Below are positions 28,722-38,720 of a DNA stretch of 64,000 nt, in pieces; within the stretch, counting starts at the first letter, position 1; each line of letters begins with the position of its first letter. The notes beneath the pieces are model-generated. The model was not told where the DNA came from and ran no database searches. It saw nothing but the letters and a program-made list of their open reading frames with translations. Source of the DNA: Xylanimonas ulmi (GTDB taxonomy: Bacteria; Actinomycetota; Actinomycetes; Actinomycetales; Cellulomonadaceae); assembly GCF_004216535.1 (NCBI RefSeq), contig NZ_SGWX01000001.1, positions 930,001-994,000 on the forward strand. The letters are read 5' to 3'. A program made the position numbers and the translations under genes.

Positions 28722-28847
28722 TGGAGGGGAGTACCTCGTCACGGGGGAGTCGTCAGCACGGCGGGTGAGGATGCCCGTCCGGCTCCGCCGCCCGCGCGCT
28801 CGCGCGGGGAGGAAGACCTTCGGTGCTTCGTCCTACCCACCGAGAGG
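28722..28847 (+). ncRNA. yybP-ykoY manganese riboswitch
   Basis: The conserved blocks of this Mn2+-sensing family are present in order: GGGGAGTA (28726-28733), GTCGTCAGCAC (28749-28759) and GGAAGACCTT (28811-28820). Internal hairpins lie between them, including CCCGCGCG/CGCGCGGG at 28791-28808. Downstream, TCGGTG (28820-28825) can pair with CACCGA (28838-28843), which touches the ribosome site GAGAGG (28842-28847) of the following TerC gene. Because that pairing begins at the last base of the conserved GGAAGACCTT, Mn2+ binding could free the ribosome site and turn translation on. The switch logic is inference; the family and its link to TerC/MntP-type genes are established. Confidence 0.85.
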
Positions 28848-28855
28848 TTTCGCCT

Positions 28856-29887
28856 GTGACCGTGCCCTTCTGGGCCTGGGCCCTGACCGTCGCCGCGATC
28901 GTGGCAATGCTCGCCGTCGACTACGTCGGCCACGTGCGCACCCCGCACGCCCCGACCCTGCGCGAGGCGGCCCGCTGGTCGGCGATCTATGTCGGCGTCG
29001 CGGTGGCCTTCGGCGCGCTGGTGTGGCTCGTCTGGGGCGCCGAGTACGGCGGTGAGTACTTCGCCGGTTACGTCACCGAGAAGTCGCTGAGCGTCGACAA
29101 CCTGTTCGTGTTCGTGCTGATCATGTCGAGCTTCCGTGTGCCGCGGGAGTACCAGCAAAAGGTGCTGCTCGTCGGCGTCACGGTCGCGCTCGTGCTGCGG
29201 ACCACGTTCATCGTGGCCGGCGCCGCGCTCATCGCCACGTTCTCCTGGGTCTTCTACCTGTTCGGCGCGTTCCTGGTGTGGACGGCCATCGCGCAGCTGA
29301 GGCACGCGAACGACCACGACGAGGAGTTCCACGAGAACGGTGTGCTGCGGTTCGTGCGCCGGGTGCTGCCGACGTCGTCGGCCTATGCCGGCGACCGGCT
29401 CACCACCCGGTCCGACGGTCGGCTGCTCATCACGCCGATGCTCGTGGTCATGATCGCGATCGGTTCGGCTGACCTGCTGTTCGCCGTCGACTCCATTCCG
29501 GCGATCTTCGGCCTCACCGAGCAGACGTTCCTCGTGTTCGCCGCCAACGCGTTCTCGCTGCTGGGCCTGCGCCAACTCTTCTTCCTGGTCGACGGGCTGC
29601 TCGACCGCCTCGTCTACCTCGGCTACGGGCTCGCGGCGATCCTCGGGTTCATCGGCGTCAAGCTGCTGGTCCACGCGCTGCACACCAACGAGCTGCCGTT
29701 CGTCAACAGTGGCCGCCACGTCACCCTCGTCCCGGAGATCCCGACCGCGGCCTCGCTAGGCTTCATCGTCGTGGTCCTGGCGGTCACGACATTCGCCTCA
29801 CTGCAGCGCGACCGGCGGGTGCGCGCGCTCGCCGCCGCCCACCCGCAGGCCGGCGCCCGTGCCGTCCCCCAGAGCAAGGAGCGTTGA
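28856..29887 (+). CDS. TerC-family membrane protein, first copy
   Basis: TerC/Alx proteins are membrane proteins implicated in Mn2+ export, or in metal loading of exported enzymes. The 343-residue protein has eight to nine hydrophobic helices and the hallmark acidic motifs EKSLSVDNLFVFVLIMSSF and ADLLFAVDSIPAIFGLT, each with a conserved aspartate in a membrane segment. GTG 28856 is chosen because GAGAGG lies 8 nt upstream, within reach of the riboswitch. An upstream in-frame ATG at 28823 would start inside the riboswitch expression platform. The gene ends in a TGATG overlap with a second TerC gene. Confidence 0.9.
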   Translation: MTVPFWAWALTVAAIVAMLAVDYVGHVRTPHAPTLREAARWSAIYVGVAVAFGALVWLVWGAEYGGEYFAGYVTEKSLSVDNLFVFVLIMSSFRVPREYQQKVLLVGVTVALVLRTTFIVAGAALIATFSWVFYLFGAFLVWTAIAQLRHANDHDEEFHENGVLRFVRRVLPTSSAYAGDRLTTRSDGRLLITPMLVVMIAIGSADLLFAVDSIPAIFGLTEQTFLVFAANAFSLLGLRQLFFLVDGLLDRLVYLGYGLAAILGFIGVKLLVHALHTNELPFVNSGRHVTLVPEIPTAASLGFIVVVLAVTTFASLQRDRRVRALAAAHPQAGARAVPQSKER

Positions 29888-30873
29888 TGGTCCACGAGCT
29901 GCCGACCTGGTTCGAGGTCGCCGCGCTGACGGCGATGGGGGTGCTGCTCGTCGCCGACCTCCTCGTCGTCGCGCGCCGCCCGCACGTGCCCAGCATGCGC
30001 GAGAGCGCCCTGTGGGTCGCCTTCTACGTGGCGCTCGCCGTGGTGTTCGGCGGGGTGCTGTGGGCCGTGGGCGGGCAGGCGCCCGCCGGGGAGTTCGTCG
30101 CGGGCTGGCTCACCGAGTACTCCCTCAGCGTCGACAACCTGTTCGTGTTCGTCATCATCATGACCAGGTTTGCGGTGCCGCGGGACTACCAGCAGCGCGT
30201 CCTCATGGTCGGCATCATCGTCGCGCTCGTGCTGCGCGCCGCGTTCATCCTCGCCGGAGCCGCGGTCATCGAGCGGTTCGTGTGGGTGTTCTACCTGTTC
30301 GGGGCCTTCCTCATCTACACCGCGATCAAGCTGCTGCGCGGAGACGACGACCCCGAGGAGTTCGAGGAGAACGCCGTCATCCGCGGCCTGCGGCGCGTGC
30401 TGCCGCTGCACACCGCCTACGACGACGGTCGGCTGCGCACCGTCGTCGACGGCAAGCGGCTGTTCACGCCCATGGTCGTGGTGTTCGTGGCCATCGGCTC
30501 GACCGACGTGCTGTTCGCGCTCGACTCGATCCCCGCGATCTTCGGCCTCACGCACGACCCGTTCATCGTGTTCTCGACCAACCTGTTCGCGCTCATGGGC
30601 CTGCGCCAGCTCTACTTCCTGCTGGGCGGGCTGCTTGAGCGCCTGGTGTACCTGCCGTACGCGCTCGCGACGATCCTCGGGTTCATCGGCCTCAAGCTCA
30701 TCCTCGAGGCGCTGCACGCCAACCAGTTGTCGTTCATCAACGGGGGGCGGGGGGTGGCGTGGGCGCCCGAGATCCCGATCTGGCTCTCGCTGCTGGTGAT
30801 CCTGGGGTCGCTCGCGATCGCGACGGTCGCGAGCCTGATGCGGACCCGCGCGCGCGAGTCGCTGGCGGATTGA
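29887..30873 (+). CDS. TerC-family membrane protein, second copy
   Basis: This 328-residue paralogue of the preceding gene has the same motifs: EYSLSVDNLFVFVIIM, TDVLFALDSIPAIFGLT, and the loop FYLFGAFLIYTAIKLLRGDDD. By eye about half of the aligned positions agree. It starts at ATG 29887, overlapping the previous stop (TGATG) with AGGAG 6 nt before it, so both are made from one Mn2+-regulated message. All the conserved acidic residues are retained, so neither copy looks decayed. The two may form a heteromer or have split specificity; that is inference. Confidence 0.9.
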   Translation: MVHELPTWFEVAALTAMGVLLVADLLVVARRPHVPSMRESALWVAFYVALAVVFGGVLWAVGGQAPAGEFVAGWLTEYSLSVDNLFVFVIIMTRFAVPRDYQQRVLMVGIIVALVLRAAFILAGAAVIERFVWVFYLFGAFLIYTAIKLLRGDDDPEEFEENAVIRGLRRVLPLHTAYDDGRLRTVVDGKRLFTPMVVVFVAIGSTDVLFALDSIPAIFGLTHDPFIVFSTNLFALMGLRQLYFLLGGLLERLVYLPYALATILGFIGLKLILEALHANQLSFINGGRGVAWAPEIPIWLSLLVILGSLAIATVASLMRTRARESLAD

Positions 30874-30879
30874 GGCGGG

Positions 30880-31419
30880 TCAGACGCTCAGGGAGCGCAA
30901 CCAGTCCCGCGCCTCGCGCGGCGAGCGCAGCCGCACCACGCGCGGATCGGCGCCCGAGAGGGCGGTGTACCGCTCCCGGTAGGCGTCGTGCTGGGTCCAG
31001 GCCCACCGCACGATGTTCTCCTCGGGGTCGCGGCGCACGAGGTTGGCGAGCCGCTCGCGGTTGCCGTGCCACAGCTCGCGTCGGGTCACGCCCCGCAGCA
31101 CGGTCCGCCACAGCACGCGCGGCATGACCACACGCCGCGGGTAGTCGAGCCACAGCATCACCTCGACGTCGTCGAGGGCTCCGTTCAGCGCCGTGCTCCA
31201 GTTGCCGTCGACCACCCACCCGGCGGCGCCGGGGCCGGCGAGGAAGGCCGCCAGGCGACCGTGGGCCTCGCCCAGGTCGCGGTGCGTCCAGCCCGCGTCC
31301 CAGAAGACGGCGTCCAGCTCCAGATGCGGGACGTCCAGTCGCCGCGCGAGCGCGCGGGCGAGCGTCGTCTTGCCGGAGCCCGAGTTCCCGACGACGCGCA
31401 CGCGTCGCGGGGTGGTCAT
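30880..31419 (-). CDS. P-loop small-molecule kinase-like protein
   Basis: This 179-residue protein resembles the adenylate kinase/topology modulation (FlaR-like) group. Walker A is GNSGSGKT (11-18) after VRVV, followed by LDVPHLELDAVFWDAGW, the substrate-side motif of that group, VVDGNWS, and LDYPRRVVMPRVLWRTVLRG. Function is not established; members are predicted nucleotide or small-molecule kinases. Its ATG overlaps the stop of the preceding YCII-domain gene (ATGA), so the two are coupled. It converges on the second TerC gene with a 6-nt gap. Confidence 0.75.
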   Translation of the reverse strand: MTTPRRVRVVGNSGSGKTTLARALARRLDVPHLELDAVFWDAGWTHRDLGEAHGRLAAFLAGPGAAGWVVDGNWSTALNGALDDVEVMLWLDYPRRVVMPRVLWRTVLRGVTRRELWHGNRERLANLVRRDPEENIVRWAWTQHDAYRERYTALSGADPRVVRLRSPREARDWLRSLSV

Positions 31420-31709
31420 CGCGCGAGCGAGCCGATCACGGGAACCCACTCGCGCACGGTGCGCTGCGCGACCAGGCCCTCGCGGCGGAAGGGGTCGTCG
31501 TCGAGCAGCGCACGGGCTGAGGTGGGGTCGGGCGCGTCGAGGAGGATGAGCGCGCCCGCGGGGGCGGCGTCGTCGGCGGGCAGCGGTCCGGAGACGATCA
31601 CCCTTCCCGCCTCGTGCAGCGCGCCGAGGAACGCGCGGTGCGCGGGCCGCGACGCGTCGAGGCGCTCGGGGTCGTGGGCGTACTCGTAGGTGACGGCGAA
31701 GACGGCCAT
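31416..31709 (-). CDS. YCII-related domain protein
   Basis: This is a single YCII-like domain of 97 residues. The fold signature is MAVFAVTYEY, then RPAHRAFLGALHEAGRVIVSGPL, ALILLDAP and DDPFRREGL. YCII proteins are small dimeric alpha-beta barrels, some with a His-Asp active site; the His in RPAHRAF and the Asp of DDPF are in place. ATG 31709 gives the family N-terminus, while an ATG at 31718 would add three residues. It sits between the hydrolase and the kinase-like gene on the same strand, probably one operon. Confidence 0.78.
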   Translation of the reverse strand: MAVFAVTYEYAHDPERLDASRPAHRAFLGALHEAGRVIVSGPLPADDAAPAGALILLDAPDPTSARALLDDDPFRREGLVAQRTVREWVPVIGSLAR

Positions 31710-31747
31710 GGCGGCCATCCAAGCAGACGCGGGCTCCCGGCGGCAGA

Positions 31748-32626
31748 TCACACCATGGGCGCGGCGGGCGCGGCGGGCGCGGCGGCGTCCAGGTGCGACG
31801 TCGCCCACGCCAGCGCGTCGTCGGCGATCTCCTGCCAGCCGTCCTGCGAGACCAGCCGGTGGGTGCGGCCCGGGTACTCGCGGTACTCGACGACGGCGGG
31901 GGACCCGGACTTGGCGTAGCGCTTGACGATCGCCCTGCCGATGGCCGGTGGGACGACGTGGTCGCGGTCGCCTGTGATGACCAGGAGTGGAGCGCGCCCG
32001 ACGCGCCCGAAGTCGACGCGCGAGGGGCCTCGGCCGGTCACGGCGCCGGCGACGCCCTCGAAGAAGACGCGGTTGACGCTGGGCACCGCCTGCTCGGCCC
32101 ACAGGAGGTCGCTCGCGGCGCGGGGCAGGTCGTTGCCGAACGTGAAGTGGAAGTGCCGCTTGCTCAGCGGCTTGGCGCCGCCTCGGGCGAACGGGTTGCT
32201 CAGGATGGGGGCGCCGGTCCACGCCGTCGACGGGGGGAGAGTCGGGATGCCCGCGGGCTGCCCGGGCGCCACTGCGACGTACGCGGCGCCGAGGCCGCGG
32301 TCGGCGAGCAGTTGCGTGATGAGGCCGCCGAACGAGTGCCCCATGATGATCGGCGTGACTGGAAGCGCGCGGATCACGCGCTCGTAGTGGTCGACGATCT
32401 GTGTGAGGCCGACGCCGCGCAGCGCCGACGGATCGCGGCGGACGTCCGCGGGGGAGCGGTCGTCGATGCCGGGCCAGCCCGGGACGATGACCTCGTGGCC
32501 GGCGGCGCGGAACCGCTCGGCCCAGGTGTCCCAGCTCGTGGGGGTCATCCAGAGCCCGTGGATGAGGACGACCGGGGGCTTGCTCGACGCGGTGGCCGCA
32601 GAGTCGGCCGGGGTGGTGGCGTTCAT
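31748..32626 (-). CDS. Alpha/beta-hydrolase
   Basis: This 292-residue serine hydrolase starts at ATG 32626, with AAGGA about 8-9 nt upstream. The oxyanion region is VVLIHGLWMTPTSWD. The nucleophile is Ser98 in MGHSFGG, the acid is Asp220 or Asp222 in VITGDRDHVVP, and the base is His256 in YPGRTHRLVS. The C-terminus is DAAAPAAPAAPMV, encoded by a 9-bp tandem repeat. The natural substrate is unknown; esterase or lipase-like activity is a reasonable guess. A decayed TetR gene lies immediately upstream and divergent. Confidence 0.83.
   Translation of the reverse strand: MNATTPADSAATASSKPPVVLIHGLWMTPTSWDTWAERFRAAGHEVIVPGWPGIDDRSPADVRRDPSALRGVGLTQIVDHYERVIRALPVTPIIMGHSFGGLITQLLADRGLGAAYVAVAPGQPAGIPTLPPSTAWTGAPILSNPFARGGAKPLSKRHFHFTFGNDLPRAASDLLWAEQAVPSVNRVFFEGVAGAVTGRGPSRVDFGRVGRAPLLVITGDRDHVVPPAIGRAIVKRYAKSGSPAVVEYREYPGRTHRLVSQDGWQEIADDALAWATSHLDAAAPAAPAAPMV
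31757..31783. repeat. Three 9-bp tandem repeats in the hydrolase 3' end
   Basis: GGGCGCGGC is repeated three times exactly. It encodes the Pro-Ala-Ala repeats at the hydrolase C-terminus on the minus strand. Changes in copy number would keep the reading frame. Confidence 0.8.
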
Positions 32627-32662
32627 GGTCTCGGTCCTTGCGGTGAGGGGAGCCGGGGGAGG

Positions 32663-32866
32663 CCCCGTCCGGCTGGTGAGACGAGCGGTGACGCGCCCCT
32701 GCGCACCGAGGGCGTCCACGCGGGCGGCGTCGATCAGACGCCGAGGGCCAGGTCACGCGCGACGCGCCACCGTCACTTCCCTGGCAAAGAGGACCTGGTC
32801 GAAGCGTACGTCGGCGCCGAGGTCGCCGCGATCCGCGCGAGCGACGGCGCAGCGACGGGCAGGTGA
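32663..32866 (+). pseudogene. TetR-family regulator remnant
   Basis: A continuous frame reads PAGETSG...EGVHAGGVDQ...RHFPGKEDLVEAYVGAEVAAIRAS and then stops. EGVHAGGVD and RHFPGKEDLVEAYV are the helix-1 end and the recognition-helix exit of a TetR DNA-binding domain. Between them about 12 residues remain where about 14 are expected, and their sequence (QTPRARSRATRH) has lost the usual I-A-x-x-A-G-V-x-x-x-T-x-Y pattern. Helix 1 is also shortened, and the whole ligand-binding domain is missing. There is no start codon with a ribosome site. It is divergent from the hydrolase, the usual place for its regulator. Confidence 0.65.
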
Positions 32867-32903
32867 TCGCCCAAGGAGCCGGGGTCTGGGCCAGGCCGCT
32901 GGC

Positions 32904-32915
32904 TAGGGTGGGCGC
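32904..32915 (+). promoter_or_regulatory. Leaderless-type -10 of the ABC ATPase gene
   Basis: TAGGGT at 32904-32909, then GGGCGC, then ATG at 32916. The spacing is 6 nt. Confidence 0.6.
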
Positions 32916-33614
32916 ATGACGTCCGACGACGGTCCCGCGGCGCCCGTCGTGAGCGTGCGCGAGGCGACTCGCGCGCACGGCGCCGTCGAGGCGCTGGGCG
33001 CCACCTCGGCCGAGGTCGGTCCCGGAGAGGCGCTCGTGGTCGCCGGCCGCAACGGGTCGGGCAAGACGACGCTGCTGCGCCTGGTCGCGGGCGCCGACCT
33101 GCCGACGTCGGGCGCCGTGGACGTGCTGGGGATGCCTGCCTTCGAGGCGCGACGACGCCGCCGCGAGGACCTCGCGGTGCTGCTCGACGGGCTGCCCGCC
33201 TACCCCGACCTCACCGTGGCCGAGCACCTCGCCCTCATCGCCGCGGCCTGGGGCCCGCGCCATCGGCTGGGCGCGCGCCCGGCCCCGGGCGTCGATGACA
33301 CGCTCGCCGCGGCGGGGCTGACGCGCGTGCGCGACCAGTACCCGGGCGAGCTGTCGTCGGGCGAGTCGCAGATGTTCGCGCTCGCATGCACCCTCTACCG
33401 GCCGGCCGCGGTGGTGGTGCTCGACGAGCCAGAGCAACGGCTCGACGCCGACTGGCGCGAGCGCGCCCGCGCGATGCTCCGCGCCGCCCTCGACGCCGGG
33501 CGCACGCTCGTGGTCGCCACCCACGACCTGGCGTTCCGCGCCGACCTGACGGGCGAGCGACCCGGTGGCGGGCGGCGGGGTCGAGAGGTCGAGCTCGCGG
33601 CGCCCACACGATGA
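32916..33614 (+). CDS. ABC transporter ATP-binding protein
   Basis: This stand-alone ATPase subunit has 232 residues: Walker A VVAGRNGSGKTTLLRLVAGA, Q-loop region replaced by AVLLDGLPAYPDLTV, signature LSSGESQMFALA, Walker B AVVVLDEPEQRLDA, H-loop VVATHD. The signature departs from LSGGQ at two positions (SSGES) and the Q-loop glutamine is not obvious, but catalytic Glu and His are present. Its stop overlaps the start of the 509-residue membrane protein gene (ATGA), so the two form one transporter. The substrate is unknown. A leaderless-type promoter drives the pair. Confidence 0.82.
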   Translation: MTSDDGPAAPVVSVREATRAHGAVEALGATSAEVGPGEALVVAGRNGSGKTTLLRLVAGADLPTSGAVDVLGMPAFEARRRRREDLAVLLDGLPAYPDLTVAEHLALIAAAWGPRHRLGARPAPGVDDTLAAAGLTRVRDQYPGELSSGESQMFALACTLYRPAAVVVLDEPEQRLDADWRERARAMLRAALDAGRTLVVATHDLAFRADLTGERPGGGRRGREVELAAPTR

Positions 33615-35140
33615 CGGCCGCGGGCTCGCGCGACCCCGCGGGCGCGGCGGCCTACCGCGCCTGGCGGCGGCCGCTGCTGCGCGAGCGCTCGCGCAGCGGC
33701 GCCGAGGCCGCGTACGTCCTCTACGTCACGGCGTTCGTCGCCGCGGTCTACGGCTCGATGCTCTGGTCGTTCCTGGCGTCGCTGGGACTGGGGTCGACCT
33801 CGCTCACGTGGCCGCTCGGGCGCGTCGCGCCGATCGCGTGCGGTCTCGCCGCCGTGGGCGGTGTGGCGCTGGCGCGTGTGGGCCTGCCGCTGTCGGTCAC
33901 GGCGCGTGAGGCGGTGTTCGCCCTCGGCGGGCAGTTCCGGCCCGACGCCGTGCTGCGCGGACGCGGCGCCCTCGCGCTGGTCGCGGCCGCCGTGGTCGGG
34001 GCGTTCGTCGGCGCGGCGGCGTCGGTGGGCGGGCGGGCCAGTGGCGTCCAGGGGATCCGAGGTGTCCTGGTGTGGGCCGCGCTCGGCGCCGCGGCGGGTG
34101 AGGTCGCCGTCGCGCTCGGCGCGGTCGCCCAGGCGCGGCGATGGCGTCGCTCGGCCGACGCCGCCGCCCTTGCCCTGCTCGCGCTGGGCGTGGCGGCCGC
34201 GCCGGGGGAGCGCGCCGAGCCGGCGATCGCCTGCGTGGACCTCGCCACCGGGCAGTACGTCGCCTGCCCCGTGCCATGGACCGAGTGGGCCGGCGCGCTG
34301 GCGGTCGCCGGGCTCGCCGTGGTCGGCGCGTGGTGGCTCGTGCTGCGCGCCGTGCCGCGCGAGCTCGACGTCGACGAGGTCGCCGCACGCGGCGCCCGGG
34401 CCGGCCGGGCGGCCGCGGGGTTGGCCCTCGGCGACCTGCTCGCCGTCTCGCGCCTGATCCCCGCCCGGTTCGCGGGCTCGCGCCGCCCGTTCGAGGGCGG
34501 AGGGGCCCGCTCGCTGCTGCGCCGCACGCCGGTGCTCGCACGCGACCTGGTCGGCCTGCGCCGCAGACCCGCGACCACGGCCGCGGCGACGGTCGCGGGC
34601 GTAGGGGGAGCCTGGCTGCTGGCCGCCTCGACGTCGACCGGCGCGCTGGTGGCCGGAGCCCTCGCGCTGTACGCCGCGAGCGGTGGGTGGGCGCGCGGCC
34701 TGGTCGCGTTCCTGCGCCAACCTGCCCCAGGCGGCCTCCTGCCCGGCCGGGGACGCCGTGTGCTCCTGGCCCACCTCGACGTCCCGGCCCTGGCGGCCGG
34801 GCTCGCGCTCCTGATCGGCTGGGCGGGCGCGGCGCTCACCGTCGGGACGCGCGGGGCGGCGGGCGACGCGGTCGCGCTCGGCGCGGTCGCGCTCGCCGCG
34901 CGCGCCTGGGTCGCGAGCACGCCGACGGTCCCCGCGGCGCTCTACGCCCCGGTCATCACCCCGCTGGGCGACCTGTCGCCGCTCAACGTCATCGCCTTCG
35001 CGGTGCGTGGGTGGCTCGTCGTCGCCGCGGCGGCCTGGGCGCTCGGCGGTGTCAGCGGCGCGGTCGGCGGCCCGGCGCTCGCCGCGCTCGTCGCCGCGGG
35101 GCTGGGCGCGCTCGCGGCGCAGCGGGCCGAGCGCGCGTAG
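33611..35140 (+). CDS. Large Ala-rich membrane protein, ABC permease partner
   Basis: I do not recognise the family with confidence. The protein has 509 residues, very rich in Ala, Gly, Leu and Val, with about twelve hydrophobic segments. A soluble N-terminus contains AYRAWRRPLLRERSRSGAEA. A central cytoplasmic stretch, about residues 245-310, contains REVDVDEV-like charged sequence and LGDLLAVSRLIPARF. It is translationally coupled to the ATPase gene before it, which makes it the likely permease. It could belong to the DUF6297-type actinobacterial membrane proteins found beside ABC ATPases, but I cannot confirm that. The next gene, uvrA, has its own promoter. Confidence 0.7.
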   Translation: MTAAGSRDPAGAAAYRAWRRPLLRERSRSGAEAAYVLYVTAFVAAVYGSMLWSFLASLGLGSTSLTWPLGRVAPIACGLAAVGGVALARVGLPLSVTAREAVFALGGQFRPDAVLRGRGALALVAAAVVGAFVGAAASVGGRASGVQGIRGVLVWAALGAAAGEVAVALGAVAQARRWRRSADAAALALLALGVAAAPGERAEPAIACVDLATGQYVACPVPWTEWAGALAVAGLAVVGAWWLVLRAVPRELDVDEVAARGARAGRAAAGLALGDLLAVSRLIPARFAGSRRPFEGGGARSLLRRTPVLARDLVGLRRRPATTAAATVAGVGGAWLLAASTSTGALVAGALALYAASGGWARGLVAFLRQPAPGGLLPGRGRRVLLAHLDVPALAAGLALLIGWAGAALTVGTRGAAGDAVALGAVALAARAWVASTPTVPAALYAPVITPLGDLSPLNVIAFAVRGWLVVAAAAWALGGVSGAVGGPALAALVAAGLGALAAQRAERA

Positions 35141-35152
35141 CGGCGATCGACG

Positions 35153-35168
35153 TCGAACGTGTGTGCGA
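35153..35168. promoter_or_regulatory. LexA/SOS box upstream of uvrA
   Basis: TCGAAC-GTGT-GTGCGA matches the actinobacterial LexA consensus TCGAAC-N4-GTTCGA at 11 of the 12 specified positions. It ends 17 nt before the -10 hexamer of uvrA, so bound LexA would cover the -35 region. Confidence 0.7.
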
Positions 35169-35185
35169 TTGTCGGTGGGCGGACC

Positions 35186-35197
35186 TAAGATGCCACA
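35186..35197 (+). promoter_or_regulatory. Leaderless-type -10 of uvrA
   Basis: TAAGAT at 35186-35191, then GCCACA, then GTG at 35198. There is no ribosome site. Confidence 0.65.
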
Positions 35198-38104
<2,907 letters not shown>

Positions 38105-38179
38105 CGCACGCGCAGGCCAGCGCGCGCCAGCCCGCGGCCCGGGCCGCGCCAGTGCCGGGTGCGCGCCCGGGTGCGCCCC

Positions 38180-38191
38180 TAACGTTGCTCC
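38180..38191 (+). promoter_or_regulatory. Leaderless-type -10 of the OsmC-like gene
   Basis: TAACGT at 38180-38185, 6 nt, then ATG at 38192. Confidence 0.5.
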
Positions 38192-38710
38192 ATGACGGTG
38201 CAGCACGACTACGTGGTGGGGCTGACCTGGTCGGACGCTGCAGGCACGGGCTCGTTCGGCGGGTACTCCCGCGACCACGAGCTGATCTTCCCGGACAAGG
38301 CGGCGACGTTGCCGGCCTCGGCACCCGAGTGGTTCCGGGGTGACAAGGCCCGCTACAGCGCGGGCGAGCTGTTCGTCGCCGCGATCGCCTCAAGCCATAT
38401 GGTGCGCTTCCTCGAGGTGGCCTCCCAGGTGGGGCTCGTGGTCGTGAGGTACGACGACGAGGTGGTCGGCACCGCAAGGCTCGGCTCGCGCGGCGACGGC
38501 CAGATCGCCGACCTGACGCTGCGCCCGAGCCTGACGGTGCGGCCCGGCCCGCACGCCCACGCGGCCGAGGTGACCCGGATGCACCGGCGGGCGCAGTCCA
38601 TGAGTCTGGTCCGACCGTGCCTGACGATCGAGGTCAGCATCGAGCCGGGCGCCTTGACGGTGCTCGACCAGGACCCGGCGCCCGCCGGGGCTGTCAGCCC
38701 CGCGTCATAG
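38192..38710 (+). CDS. OsmC-family protein lacking both catalytic cysteines
   Basis: This 172-residue OsmC/Ohr-like protein has the family frame: [39 protein letters not shown] and the helix [10 protein letters not shown]. OsmC peroxidases reduce organic hydroperoxides with two cysteines, the first in S-x-C-H and the second in H-x-x-A-H-x-x-C. Here both positions are serine: Ser68 before His69, and Ser138 in [10 protein letters not shown]. The only cysteine is Cys143, at an unrelated position. The protein is otherwise complete. It therefore probably lacks peroxidase activity and may have another role. Confidence 0.82.
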   Translation: MTVQHDYVVGLTWSDAAGTGSFGGYSRDHELIFPDKAATLPASAPEWFRGDKARYSAGELFVAAIASSHMVRFLEVASQVGLVVVRYDDEVVGTARLGSRGDGQIADLTLRPSLTVRPGPHAHAAEVTRMHRRAQSMSLVRPCLTIEVSIEPGALTVLDQDPAPAGAVSPAS

Positions 38711-38720
38711 GCTGGGGCGC
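38708..38720 (+). promoter_or_regulatory. Leaderless-type -10 of uvrC
   Basis: TAGGCT at 38708-38713, 7 nt, then ATG at 38721. The first three bases of the hexamer are also the stop codon of the OsmC-like gene. Confidence 0.6.
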
